50,136 nucleotides of DNA from an uncultured beta proteobacterium (GTDB lineage: Bacteria > Pseudomonadota > Gammaproteobacteria > Burkholderiales > Burkholderiaceae_B), in NCBI GenBank assembly GCA_903924715.1, contig CAIYCP010000257.1:1-50136 (forward strand), in the 5' to 3' direction. The position numbers and the translations under genes were made by a program. This document shows positions 17,199 to 24,435 of the stretch, piece after piece; position 1 is the stretch's first letter, and every line of letters begins with the position of its first letter. Below the pieces are notes generated by a model that was not told the DNA's origin, did no database searches, and worked only from the letters and a program-made list of their open reading frames with translations.

Positions 17199-17227
17199 AT
17201 CCTAGGTCTTAGCCTCACCCTTGTCAA
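17199..17227 (-). promoter_or_regulatory. Sigma-70-like promoter of the tctBAC-flavoprotein operon
   Basis: On the minus strand TTGACA (17222-17227) is followed after exactly 17 bases by TAGGAT (17199-17204), a perfect -35 and a four-of-six -10. It lies about 100 bases upstream of the TTG start of tctB. TGTCAAC here and GTTGACA at 17259-17265 form an inverted pair 30 bases apart, so a divergent -35 or an operator half-site for the plus-strand genes may overlap. Confidence 0.5.
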
Positions 17228-17361
17228 CCGACGGCATATTTCGCTATGTGGTACGAACGTTGACATAAGATTCGCCATAGGATTAACCTGCTCTTCAAGC
17301 CGCACTCGCATTAACTAGCATTATTTAATTATTCTTATTCAAGAGACAACAGGAGACAATC

Positions 17362-18339
17362 ATGTCAGATATGCCGAAACGCGTACGTATTCTCGAAGAA
17401 GGTCCCCGTGAGGGCATGCAGATTGAAAAAGGTCCCATTCCGACGCAACGCAAAATCGACTTGATCGATAGCTTGTCAGAAACGGGTCTAGAGCAAATTC
17501 AGGTCACCTCGTTTGTGAGCCCTCAGGCCGTGCCCCAGATGGCCGATGCCCCTGAAATTGTTGCTGGCTTTAAGCGAAAGCCTGGCGTGCGTTATACCGG
17601 TCTATGGCTTAATGACAAAGGTCTTGAGCGCGCGATTGCCACGCAAAAACTGGATATTCGCGGCTCGTTGTCGTTAACGGCCTCAGAGAAATTTTTGCTA
17701 CGTAATCAAAAGCGTACCTTGGCTCAAAACATTGAGGCCGTACATTCGATGATTGGTATGTTCAAGCATTACAACGTGCCAGTGAATCGTGCCAGCATCA
17801 TGGCGGCCTTTGGTTGTAACTTTGAAGGTGATATTTCAACCGATCGCGTGCTTGAGCTGATCAAGACATTTCATGACATCGGTGACCAGCACGGGATCAA
17901 AATTGAAACGCTTTCTTTAGCCGATACGATGGCTTGGGCGACACCTGGCTCAATCCGTAAAGTGGTGGGTGCCGTACGCAACAAGTACCCCGACCTTGCT
18001 CTGTCATTGCATCTGCATGATACGCGCGGTATGGGTATTGCGAATGCGTATGCCGGTATGCAAATGGGCGTACAGATTTTTGATGCGGCTGTTGCTGGTT
18101 TGGGCGGCTGTCCCTTTGCCTCGCACTCAGGTGCGTCAGGTAACGTGTGTACAGAAGACTTGGTTTTCATGTGTCACGAGATGGGCATTGAAACGGGCAT
18201 TGATCTTGAAAAATTGATTGAGTCGGCCTTGCTTGCTGAGCAGGTGGTGGGTCATCCTCTGCCGGGTTCGATCAAGATGGGTGGCTCGTTGAACAAGCTG
18301 CGTCAGAAAGTTAAAGAGTCAATGGCTGACAAGGCCTGA
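17362..18339 (+). CDS. Hydroxymethylglutaryl-CoA lyase-like protein
   Basis: A 325-residue TIM-barrel aldolase/lyase of the HMGL family, which cleaves 3-hydroxy-3-methylglutaryl-CoA or a similar acyl-CoA to a ketoacid or acetyl-CoA and a second product. Seen: EEGPREGMQ at 12-20 with Arg16 kept, but Glu17 where typical lyases have Asp; HLHDTRG at 217-223 with the two metal-binding His; and GGCPFASHSGASGNVCTEDL at 248-267 around the Cys250 signature. That loop is two residues longer than the usual GCPYA-x-GASGN. AGGAG lies six bases before the ATG. The gap to the PrpD gene is 14 bases, so they form an operon. The changes suggest a related but not identical substrate. Confidence 0.9.
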   Translation: MSDMPKRVRILEEGPREGMQIEKGPIPTQRKIDLIDSLSETGLEQIQVTSFVSPQAVPQMADAPEIVAGFKRKPGVRYTGLWLNDKGLERAIATQKLDIRGSLSLTASEKFLLRNQKRTLAQNIEAVHSMIGMFKHYNVPVNRASIMAAFGCNFEGDISTDRVLELIKTFHDIGDQHGIKIETLSLADTMAWATPGSIRKVVGAVRNKYPDLALSLHLHDTRGMGIANAYAGMQMGVQIFDAAVAGLGGCPFASHSGASGNVCTEDLVFMCHEMGIETGIDLEKLIESALLAEQVVGHPLPGSIKMGGSLNKLRQKVKESMADKA

Positions 18340-18353
18340 TCCGGAGAATAATC

Positions 18354-19718
18354 ATGACCGACCTTACCCGTGAACTTGGCGCTTTTGTCGCTGGGTTGAC
18401 TTACGACAAAATCCCGAAGGCCGCAATCGAAGTGATCCATATGGGTTTCGCGGATTGCGTGGGCGTGATGCTTGCGGGTCGTGACGAGCCGCCGACTAAG
18501 ATTTTGAAAGAAGTGCTTGCACCACCCGCCGGTACGTCAACACTGATGTTTGGTGCGCAGACGGCGAGTGCGTCTGATGCGGCGTGGATCAATGGCGTCG
18601 CGGCACACGCGCTAGACTTTGATGACGTCGCGATCAAGGGCCATCCCAGTACAATTTTGGTGCCGGCCATTATCGCTGAAGCGCAGGCCTTGGGCTCAAC
18701 AGGTAAAGAGATGGTCACGGCTTATGCCGCAGGCTATGAGGTTTGGGCCGAACTGGCGCGTCGTGATCCTGATCACTATCACACCAAGGGCTGGCATCCC
18801 ACAGGGATTTTGGGTGCCATTGCTTCGGCAGCCGCCTGCGCGTCGCTGAACAAACTCAACGCAGAGCAGTGCACGATGGCGATTGCGCTGGGTGCCTCGC
18901 AAAGCGCTGGCATTATGGCCAATTTTGGCACGATGACCAAGCCGTTTCATGCAGGTCGTTCGGCACAGTCTGGCGTGTTGGCTGCACGGTTAGTGAAAGC
19001 GGGCTTTACCTCTTCGTTAGATGCACTAGAGCATCCACAAGGATTCTTATCTGCGGTGTCTCCGAATGCGCGCTTCGATGCGACGTCTGCGGTTGAGGCA
19101 GGTAAGGTGTGGAAGCTTGCAGTGACAAAGCTGTCGGTTAAGAAATATCCCTTATGCTTTTGTACGCATCGCGCCCTCGATGGCATGTTAGATCTCGTGA
19201 CTGAAACGCCTGTTACGGCGGATCAGATCGAAAGCATTACTGCGATCACCAGTCGGCGCAATACAAAAGTTTTGCGTAACCACCAACCGCAAACAGGCCT
19301 CGAAGCCAAGTTCAGTATGGAGTTCGCGATGGCTTCATGCGTGGTGGCAGGGCGTGCTGGCTTGACTGAGTTGGTTGATGATTTTGTGATTCGTAAAGAC
19401 GTGCAAGATTTAATGCGCAAAATCAGCGTACAAGCGGACGATGCAGAGCACCCTAATATGCCGGGCTACTCACCGTTTGATCAAGTCACAGTCAAACTGA
19501 AAAATGGTCAAACCTTGCAAAGTAAAGAAGTGGTCACCGTGCGTGGCGGGCCAGATTCGCCTTTAAGTCGCGCGCAACTCTGGGCAAAATTTGACGACTG
19601 TGCACGCGTAGGGCATTTAGAAGTGTCAGCCTTGAAATTATTTGATGCATTCATGGCACTGGATCAAGTGGCGCATGTCAGCGATATTCCCGGTTTGAGC
19701 TCGGGCAAAAAGAAGTAA
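18354..19718 (+). CDS. MmgE/PrpD family protein
   Basis: A 454-residue protein of the MmgE/PrpD family (2-methylcitrate dehydratase, iminodisuccinate epimerase and cis-aconitate decarboxylase relatives), the usual length. Seen: NGVAAHALDFDDV at about 80-92, the family signature; GWHPTGILGAIASAAA at 146-161; and MTKPFHAGRSAQSGVLAA at 193-210, where the His, Gly and Arg line the active site. It acts on small tricarboxylic or hydroxy acids by dehydration, epimerisation or decarboxylation. It follows the HMG-CoA-lyase-like gene and has a terminator 46 bases after its stop. The pair faces away from the tctBAC operon, which suggests a shared acid. The reaction is not decidable from the motif. Confidence 0.93.
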   Translation: MTDLTRELGAFVAGLTYDKIPKAAIEVIHMGFADCVGVMLAGRDEPPTKILKEVLAPPAGTSTLMFGAQTASASDAAWINGVAAHALDFDDVAIKGHPSTILVPAIIAEAQALGSTGKEMVTAYAAGYEVWAELARRDPDHYHTKGWHPTGILGAIASAAACASLNKLNAEQCTMAIALGASQSAGIMANFGTMTKPFHAGRSAQSGVLAARLVKAGFTSSLDALEHPQGFLSAVSPNARFDATSAVEAGKVWKLAVTKLSVKKYPLCFCTHRALDGMLDLVTETPVTADQIESITAITSRRNTKVLRNHQPQTGLEAKFSMEFAMASCVVAGRAGLTELVDDFVIRKDVQDLMRKISVQADDAEHPNMPGYSPFDQVTVKLKNGQTLQSKEVVTVRGGPDSPLSRAQLWAKFDDCARVGHLEVSALKLFDAFMALDQVAHVSDIPGLSSGKKK

Positions 19719-19763
19719 GTCAGAGCGTCTTGCGTGCTGCTTGCAGCGCGCGGGGTTTGTGAT

Positions 19764-19797
19764 AAAAAAAGGGATTGCCTAGGCAATCCCTTTTTTA
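19764..19797. terminator. Bidirectional rho-independent terminator
   Basis: AAAAAAGGGATTGCC and GGCAATCCCTTTTTT (about 19765-19779 and 19782-19796) form a perfect stem around a TA centre, with A and T runs on either side. It lies between the convergent PrpD (plus) and dienelactone hydrolase (minus) genes and can serve both. Confidence 0.92.
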
Positions 19798-19813
19798 CAT
19801 TGGCCAGACTGAC

Positions 19814-20482
19814 TTAGCCGATGTATTTTCTAAACATTTCGATGGTGCGCTCGCGTGCTAATTTGGCTGAAGGTGCGTCATACGAACCACGTTGATCGCA
19901 GTTAAAGCCATGGCCAGCGGGGTAGAAGTAGCTGGTTTCTTTTGGATAGGCGGCAGCCACGACTTTGGCTTGCTCAAGCGTAATCGAATGATCGGTTTCG
20001 CCGAACTGAAACATCACCGGGCACTTTGGTGTTTCTTTCAAGAAGTTAGGAATTGCACCGCCGTAGTAAGGCACAGAGCAGGCCAAACCATCGACACGAC
20101 CTGATGCCAGCCAGGCAATCACGCCGCCCCAGCAGTAACCCACAATACCCACTTTGCCTGCAGCTTTACCGTGTTCCATCGCGGCCTTGACGTCAAGCAG
20201 TGTGTCGTCAAAGCTGACTTTTTTCATAATCTCGACGCCAGCGCCGATCTCGGGTTGTGTGTAGCCTGATTCGTATTTGGTTTGCGCGCGATCAAAAAAT
20301 GCGGGAGCAATAGCCAGGTAGCCATCAGCGGCGAAGCCATCAGCAACTGAACGAATGTGGCTGTTGACGCCGAAAATTTCAGGCGCAACGATGACTAAGC
20401 CGCGTGGCTTGCCGCTTGGCTCTGCAACGTAGGCGTCGAATTGATGGCCATCTGAGGCTTTAAGTTGAATGTTTTTACCCAT
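19814..20482 (-). CDS. Dienelactone hydrolase family protein
   Basis: A 222-residue alpha/beta-hydrolase when started at the ATG at 20480-20482, which has AAGGAG six bases upstream; a longer frame to 20563 adds unconserved residues. Seen: VIVAPEIFGVNSHI at 30-43 with Glu35, GIVGYCWGG at 112-120 with the nucleophile Cys117, FGETDHSI at 160-167 with Asp164, and YPAGHGFNC at 187-195 with His191. This is the Cys-Asp-His triad of dienelactone hydrolases, which open lactones made from chloro- or methyl-muconates to maleylacetate-type acids. It has no signal peptide. The nearest upstream gene is the orphan Bug at 20640, 157 bases away, so it may have its own promoter. Natural substrate uncertain. 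Confidence 0.92.
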   Translation of the reverse strand: MGKNIQLKASDGHQFDAYVAEPSGKPRGLVIVAPEIFGVNSHIRSVADGFAADGYLAIAPAFFDRAQTKYESGYTQPEIGAGVEIMKKVSFDDTLLDVKAAMEHGKAAGKVGIVGYCWGGVIAWLASGRVDGLACSVPYYGGAIPNFLKETPKCPVMFQFGETDHSITLEQAKVVAAAYPKETSYFYPAGHGFNCDQRGSYDAPSAKLARERTIEMFRKYIG

Positions 20483-20639
20483 ACTGATCTCCTTGAATAC
20501 GTCTGACTTGAGTGATTGATTGAATGAGAACCTTGCCTGTCGCGCATGAGAGCCAACTAACAACTGGCCCTTCGAGGTGGGCTAATTATAGGCATAGACC
20601 CGTATCGTGCGAAAAGACATTTTTAAATGTTTACTTAGT

Positions 20640-21614
20640 TTATTTTAGATCACCCGTTTTGGTGAAGTAATCTTTATACCAAGCTGTTTCAAAGGCAAGG
20701 TCGCGATTGAGGGTTTTGCTATCTTTCAGCTCAAAAGGAAGATAGTTTTGCTTCAGCATGGCCCTAAACTCGTCGGATTGAGCGATTTTCATGAAAGTGT
20801 CTTCAAGTTTTTTGAGAATGGCAGGGGGCGTGCCTGCCCGAACGGTCGCAATCATGCCGCTATGCGGAGGGTTTGCCCAGTCGCAACCAATTTCTTTCAA
20901 TGTACGGACATCCGGAAAGTTCTCGTCGCGCACACTTTGAAATAAAACCAGCTGGCGAAAGACCCCATCCACAACTAAAGGGTTGTGGGAACCTGAACCT
21001 GACGTGAAATTCACATGCTTACCCATTAGCATGGTGTTGGCTTCAGTGCCCCCTTTGGTGGGCACATGCTTGAAGTCAAGCCCTTTGCATCGTTTAAGCG
21101 CTTCGACCCCCATTTGTTGAGAGGTCGTTGCCACGCCACCGCCACCTGCTGTGGCGTACGACATGCCGGGATTTTTTTTGGCGTATTCAATAAAGTCTTC
21201 GATTGTTTTCCAGGGGCTGTCAGCAGGGATGACCACAGATCCATTATGAAAATAACTGTATTGCACGACGCCCACAATGTCAGAAGGTTTGTAGCTCACC
21301 TTCATGAGTGCGGGTCGAGTCGTGATCGCCGAGGTGGCGCCGATCAATACCGTGTAGCCATCCGGCTTTTTGGATACGAGCATGCCTGCAGCGACCGTAC
21401 CTCCTCCGCCTCCCTTATTGTCGACGGCAATTGGTACGCCCAGGATGCCCTCGGCTGCGCGGGCAAGGGCACGCGCAGTGATGTCGGTTGTCGCGCCGGC
21501 GCCATAAGAGACATAAAAAGTGATCGGCTTGTTCGGATAATTTTGTGCGCTCGAGACCACAGGTGCAAGACCCAGCGTTAAACCAATGACCATTAATTCT
21601 TTCAGTTGAATCAC
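20640..21614 (-). CDS. Bug/TctC-family binding protein (orphan; GTG start)
   Basis: A 324-residue receptor. The start is a GTG at 21612-21614, with AGGAG six bases before it, directly after the stop of the next Bug gene; a longer frame to 21836 overlaps that gene and is not credible. The signal peptide ends near SSAQN at 21-25, then NYPNKPITFYVSYGAGATTD, NKGGGGGTVAAG and KKPDGYTVLI. It is close kin to the TctC at 14114-15085: both have SYGAG/AFAAG openings, a Cys-Lys-Gly-Leu stretch, PTKGG and GKHV. It may therefore share ligand type and the TctAB pair at 15110-17098, though it has no permease of its own. Confidence 0.94.
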   Translation of the reverse strand: MIQLKELMVIGLTLGLAPVVSSAQNYPNKPITFYVSYGAGATTDITARALARAAEGILGVPIAVDNKGGGGGTVAAGMLVSKKPDGYTVLIGATSAITTRPALMKVSYKPSDIVGVVQYSYFHNGSVVIPADSPWKTIEDFIEYAKKNPGMSYATAGGGGVATTSQQMGVEALKRCKGLDFKHVPTKGGTEANTMLMGKHVNFTSGSGSHNPLVVDGVFRQLVLFQSVRDENFPDVRTLKEIGCDWANPPHSGMIATVRAGTPPAILKKLEDTFMKIAQSDEFRAMLKQNYLPFELKDSKTLNRDLAFETAWYKDYFTKTGDLK

Positions 21615-21627
21615 TGTGCTCTCCTGA

Positions 21628-22623
21628 TTACTCTTGCGTGAGCTTGGCGGCTTGAACAGTCTGTCGCCAGTTGGCAATCTCTGTTTGAACAAAGGCGTTA
21701 AATTCAGTTGGACTGTTACCACCCGGGATACCGCCCATTTCCTTAAAGCGCTTTTGAATGTCGGATGTTTGTAAGACCTTCGAGGTGGCCTGTTGCAGGC
21801 GGTCGATGATGGGTTGGGGTGTCGTCGTCGGGGCAAACAAACCGAACCAAGCGGTCACCAGCATATTGGGCACGCCCGCTTCGGCCATCGTCGGGACCTC
21901 GGGTAACTCGGGTGCGCGAACATCGCTTGTGACGGCCAACGCGCGCAGCTTGCCCCCCTTAATTTGTGCCATCACGCTCGGGGCCGTCGCAATCATGAAG
22001 GTGAACTGATTGCCTAACAACGCCCCGGTTGCCGGGCCTGCGCCTTTATAGGGGATATGCGGCACCTGTATGCCCACCCGCTGCATAAACATTTCGCCGG
22101 AAAGATGTGGCGATTGCCCGGCCCCCGCAGATCCAAACGAGTACGGCGTGGGATCTTTTTTGATTGCCGCGACGAGCTGCTGCACGGTCATGAAAGGCGT
22201 GCTGCTATTGACCACCAGAATATTTGGATTGGAGATGACGAGCGTAATCGCGCTGAAATCATCAGGCTGGTACGGTAGTTTTTTATACAGGCTGTAGTTG
22301 ATCGCATGTGAGCCGATATTGGCCATCATCAACGTGTAACCGTCGGGCGCTGCCCGCGCCACATGCTGTGAACCCAGGATGCCGCCTGCGCCAGCCTTGT
22401 TTTCAACGACGACCGTGGTACCTAATTCTGCACCCAACTTTTCGCTGATGATGCGTACTGCCTGATCGCCTGTGCCTCCGGGCGCAGCGCCGACAATGAT
22501 TGTGATTGGCTTATCGGGCCATGCCGCCACGCTGGGAACGCTCAGCACGAACGAGACACCAGCAAGCGCAAAAATGCACGAACGTAATAGCATTTGAAAA
22601 GTCTTGAACCTGACCGGCAGCAT
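21628..22623 (-). CDS. Bug/TctC-family binding protein (orphan)
   Basis: A 331-residue receptor with the ATG at 22621-22623 (GGAG nine bases upstream; a TTG just before it is also in frame). The signal peptide is long, ending near SVAA at about 31-34, followed by WPDKPITIIVGAAPGGTGD, NKAGAGGILGSQ and AAPDGYTLMM. HIPYKGAGPATGALLGNQ at about 190-207 is a usual Bug loop. Its stop lies 13 bases before the GTG of the second Bug gene (20640-21614), so the two are transcribed together. The two proteins are of different subgroups, so the pair is not a simple duplication. Ligand unknown. Confidence 0.95.
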   Translation of the reverse strand: MLPVRFKTFQMLLRSCIFALAGVSFVLSVPSVAAWPDKPITIIVGAAPGGTGDQAVRIISEKLGAELGTTVVVENKAGAGGILGSQHVARAAPDGYTLMMANIGSHAINYSLYKKLPYQPDDFSAITLVISNPNILVVNSSTPFMTVQQLVAAIKKDPTPYSFGSAGAGQSPHLSGEMFMQRVGIQVPHIPYKGAGPATGALLGNQFTFMIATAPSVMAQIKGGKLRALAVTSDVRAPELPEVPTMAEAGVPNMLVTAWFGLFAPTTTPQPIIDRLQQATSKVLQTSDIQKRFKEMGGIPGGNSPTEFNAFVQTEIANWRQTVQAAKLTQE

Positions 22624-22876
22624 CAAAGCAGTCTCCTGATACTGGATTTATATTGTTTGTTATAGATTAAGGTTAGCAGGAAATCATCAACTGTTAGCAT
22701 TTCCCGCTAGACGCAAGGGCGTTCGATCGCCATAATAAGGGAAAAATAGTGAGACATCGTGTTGCGCGGGTAGAGTCTATTTAGATCGCGTGCACCCAGA
22801 CCTTCAAAAGAAACATGTTTAAAGCGTGGCGCCCAATCCGAAGGATCGGGACAGTCTGCTTCATAAAAGAGAGATC

Positions 22877-23341
22877 ATGATGGGCACAAAAATTGCTAAA
22901 AAAAATGATTCAGGGTTTGCAAAAGTCGGTGATGTATCGCGTCGAGCCATCATTGGTGACCATTATGTCGACGGAATGTTGAAAGAAAAAAACGCGTTTG
23001 ATCACGAGTGGCAAGAGTACCTAAACAATCAACTCTGGGGCCGAACCTGGGCGCGTGGTATTTTGAGTCATCAACAACTCAGCCTCATTAATCTGTCGAT
23101 GTTGGCAGGCTTGGGCCGTATGGAAGAGTTTGAATTGCATTTTCGAATTGCTTTGACGCGCACAAAAGTACCGCTTATTCAACTGCGTGAAATCCTGCTA
23201 CATATTGGGATGTACTGCGGGGTGCCAATCGGTCGCGATGCCTTTGCAATTGCGCGACGCGTACTGAAAGAAGAAGGCATCGACGTTTCAAGATTGGATG
23301 AGGTACCTGCTAAAAAAACAGCAAAGAAACCAAAAAAATAA
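22877..23341 (+). CDS. Carboxymuconolactone decarboxylase (CMD/AhpD-like) family protein
   Basis: A 154-residue protein when started at the ATG at 22877-22879 (AGAGAGA upstream); a GTG 51 bases earlier gives an unconserved extension. Seen: RRAIIGDHYVDGML at about 23-36, LWGRTWARGILSHQQLSLIN near 53-72, and REILLHIGMYCGVPIGRDAF at about 109-128, matching the E..(L)H...Y.G.P helix of PcaC-type decarboxylases. It has no C-x2-C, so it is not a peroxidase-type AhpD. The C-terminus is Lys-rich (about 10 of the last 16 residues). It opens a plus-strand operon of seven genes, 39 bases before a Bug gene. It may decarboxylate or isomerise a lactone or keto acid; the substrate is unknown. Confidence 0.88.
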   Translation: MMGTKIAKKNDSGFAKVGDVSRRAIIGDHYVDGMLKEKNAFDHEWQEYLNNQLWGRTWARGILSHQQLSLINLSMLAGLGRMEEFELHFRIALTRTKVPLIQLREILLHIGMYCGVPIGRDAFAIARRVLKEEGIDVSRLDEVPAKKTAKKPKK

Positions 23342-23380
23342 AAAGCAATTTCTACAACAGTTTTTTGCCAGGGTTCTGAT

Positions 23381-24388
23381 ATGAGCGCTATTGCATTAAA
23401 AGATAGATTGCCTCGTCTTGTAAAAATAATTGGGCGAGCCTTTGCGTTTTTAGCGCTGGGGTTCGCTCCCTCAATTTACGGTCAAAGTTTTCCGGTCAAA
23501 CCGATTACGCTAGTCGTGCCCTATCAGGCGGGGGGCAGTTCGGATGCGATTGCGCGTACGATGGCGCGTTTGGTTGGGAAGGATCTTGGCCAGCAGGTTA
23601 TCGTTGAAAATAAGGCGGGTGCCGAGGGCATGATCGGTTCATTGGACGTCATGAAATCGACGCCCGATGGCTACCGCATCATGTTTGGCGGTGCGGGTTC
23701 GATGATCGTTGTTCCAGCACTCAGGCGCACGCCACCCTTCGATCCGGGCACTCAATTTACGCCGATTGCTGGGGTGGTTGATTTTTCGTTTTTCTTATAT
23801 GTGCACCCAGAGTTGCCCGTTAAAAACTTAAAGGAATTTGTTGCTTACGCGCATGCGAATCCCGGCAAGATCAATTATGCGACGGGTAATAACCAAGGGT
23901 TGTTGACCTTTGCCTATTTAAAAAAGAGCTTGAATCTTGATGTCGTTCAGGTCGCGTATAAGGGCGAAACCGCCGCGACGGCTGATTTATTGTCAGGACG
24001 CGTGCAGGCGATGTTCGCAACGACTGCACCATTGATGCAGGCAAAAGAAGGTCGCTTGAAGGTGTTAGTGACGACCTTGCCGCAGCGAACCCCTTTGTTG
24101 CCTGAGGTGGCAACAATGACAGAAAGCGGCTATCCAGAGTTTCCGTTCTCGCCTGCCGGTGGGTGGCTTGGTATTTTTGGTCCTGCCGAAATGAATCCAG
24201 AGGTCGTTAAGGTTTTACATCAGTCGTTCGATCGGGCGCTCGTGGACGCTGAGGTACAAAAACAACTTGCGCAAGCGGGGCTTTCTTATCGTGCGATGGC
24301 GCTTGAGCCAATGGCAATATTTGTAAAAAATCAGCGTGATCAGTTTCGCAGCTTGATTCGAGACCTTGGGATCCCATTGGTCGACTAA
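23381..24388 (+). CDS. Bug/TctC-family binding protein
   Basis: A 335-residue receptor with an unusually long N-terminal part: charged residues to about 20, a hydrophobic run (FAFLALGFAPSIYG) and probable cleavage near residue 34. Then come SFPVKPITLVVPYQAGGSSD, NKAGAEGMIGS and STPDGYRIMFGG. VQVAYKGETAATADLLSG near 192-209 is the usual Bug loop. The end lacks the common (N)IKLE close. It lies between the CMD-family gene and fadH (47 bases), so it is probably the receptor for the acid that FadH and its neighbours process. The long N-terminus leaves some doubt about the exact start. Confidence 0.94.
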   Translation: MSAIALKDRLPRLVKIIGRAFAFLALGFAPSIYGQSFPVKPITLVVPYQAGGSSDAIARTMARLVGKDLGQQVIVENKAGAEGMIGSLDVMKSTPDGYRIMFGGAGSMIVVPALRRTPPFDPGTQFTPIAGVVDFSFFLYVHPELPVKNLKEFVAYAHANPGKINYATGNNQGLLTFAYLKKSLNLDVVQVAYKGETAATADLLSGRVQAMFATTAPLMQAKEGRLKVLVTTLPQRTPLLPEVATMTESGYPEFPFSPAGGWLGIFGPAEMNPEVVKVLHQSFDRALVDAEVQKQLAQAGLSYRAMALEPMAIFVKNQRDQFRSLIRDLGIPLVD

Positions 24389-24435
24389 AGTTTGTTCAAT
24401 CAACGTTCAATATTAAAAAGTAGAGCAATCGTCTC

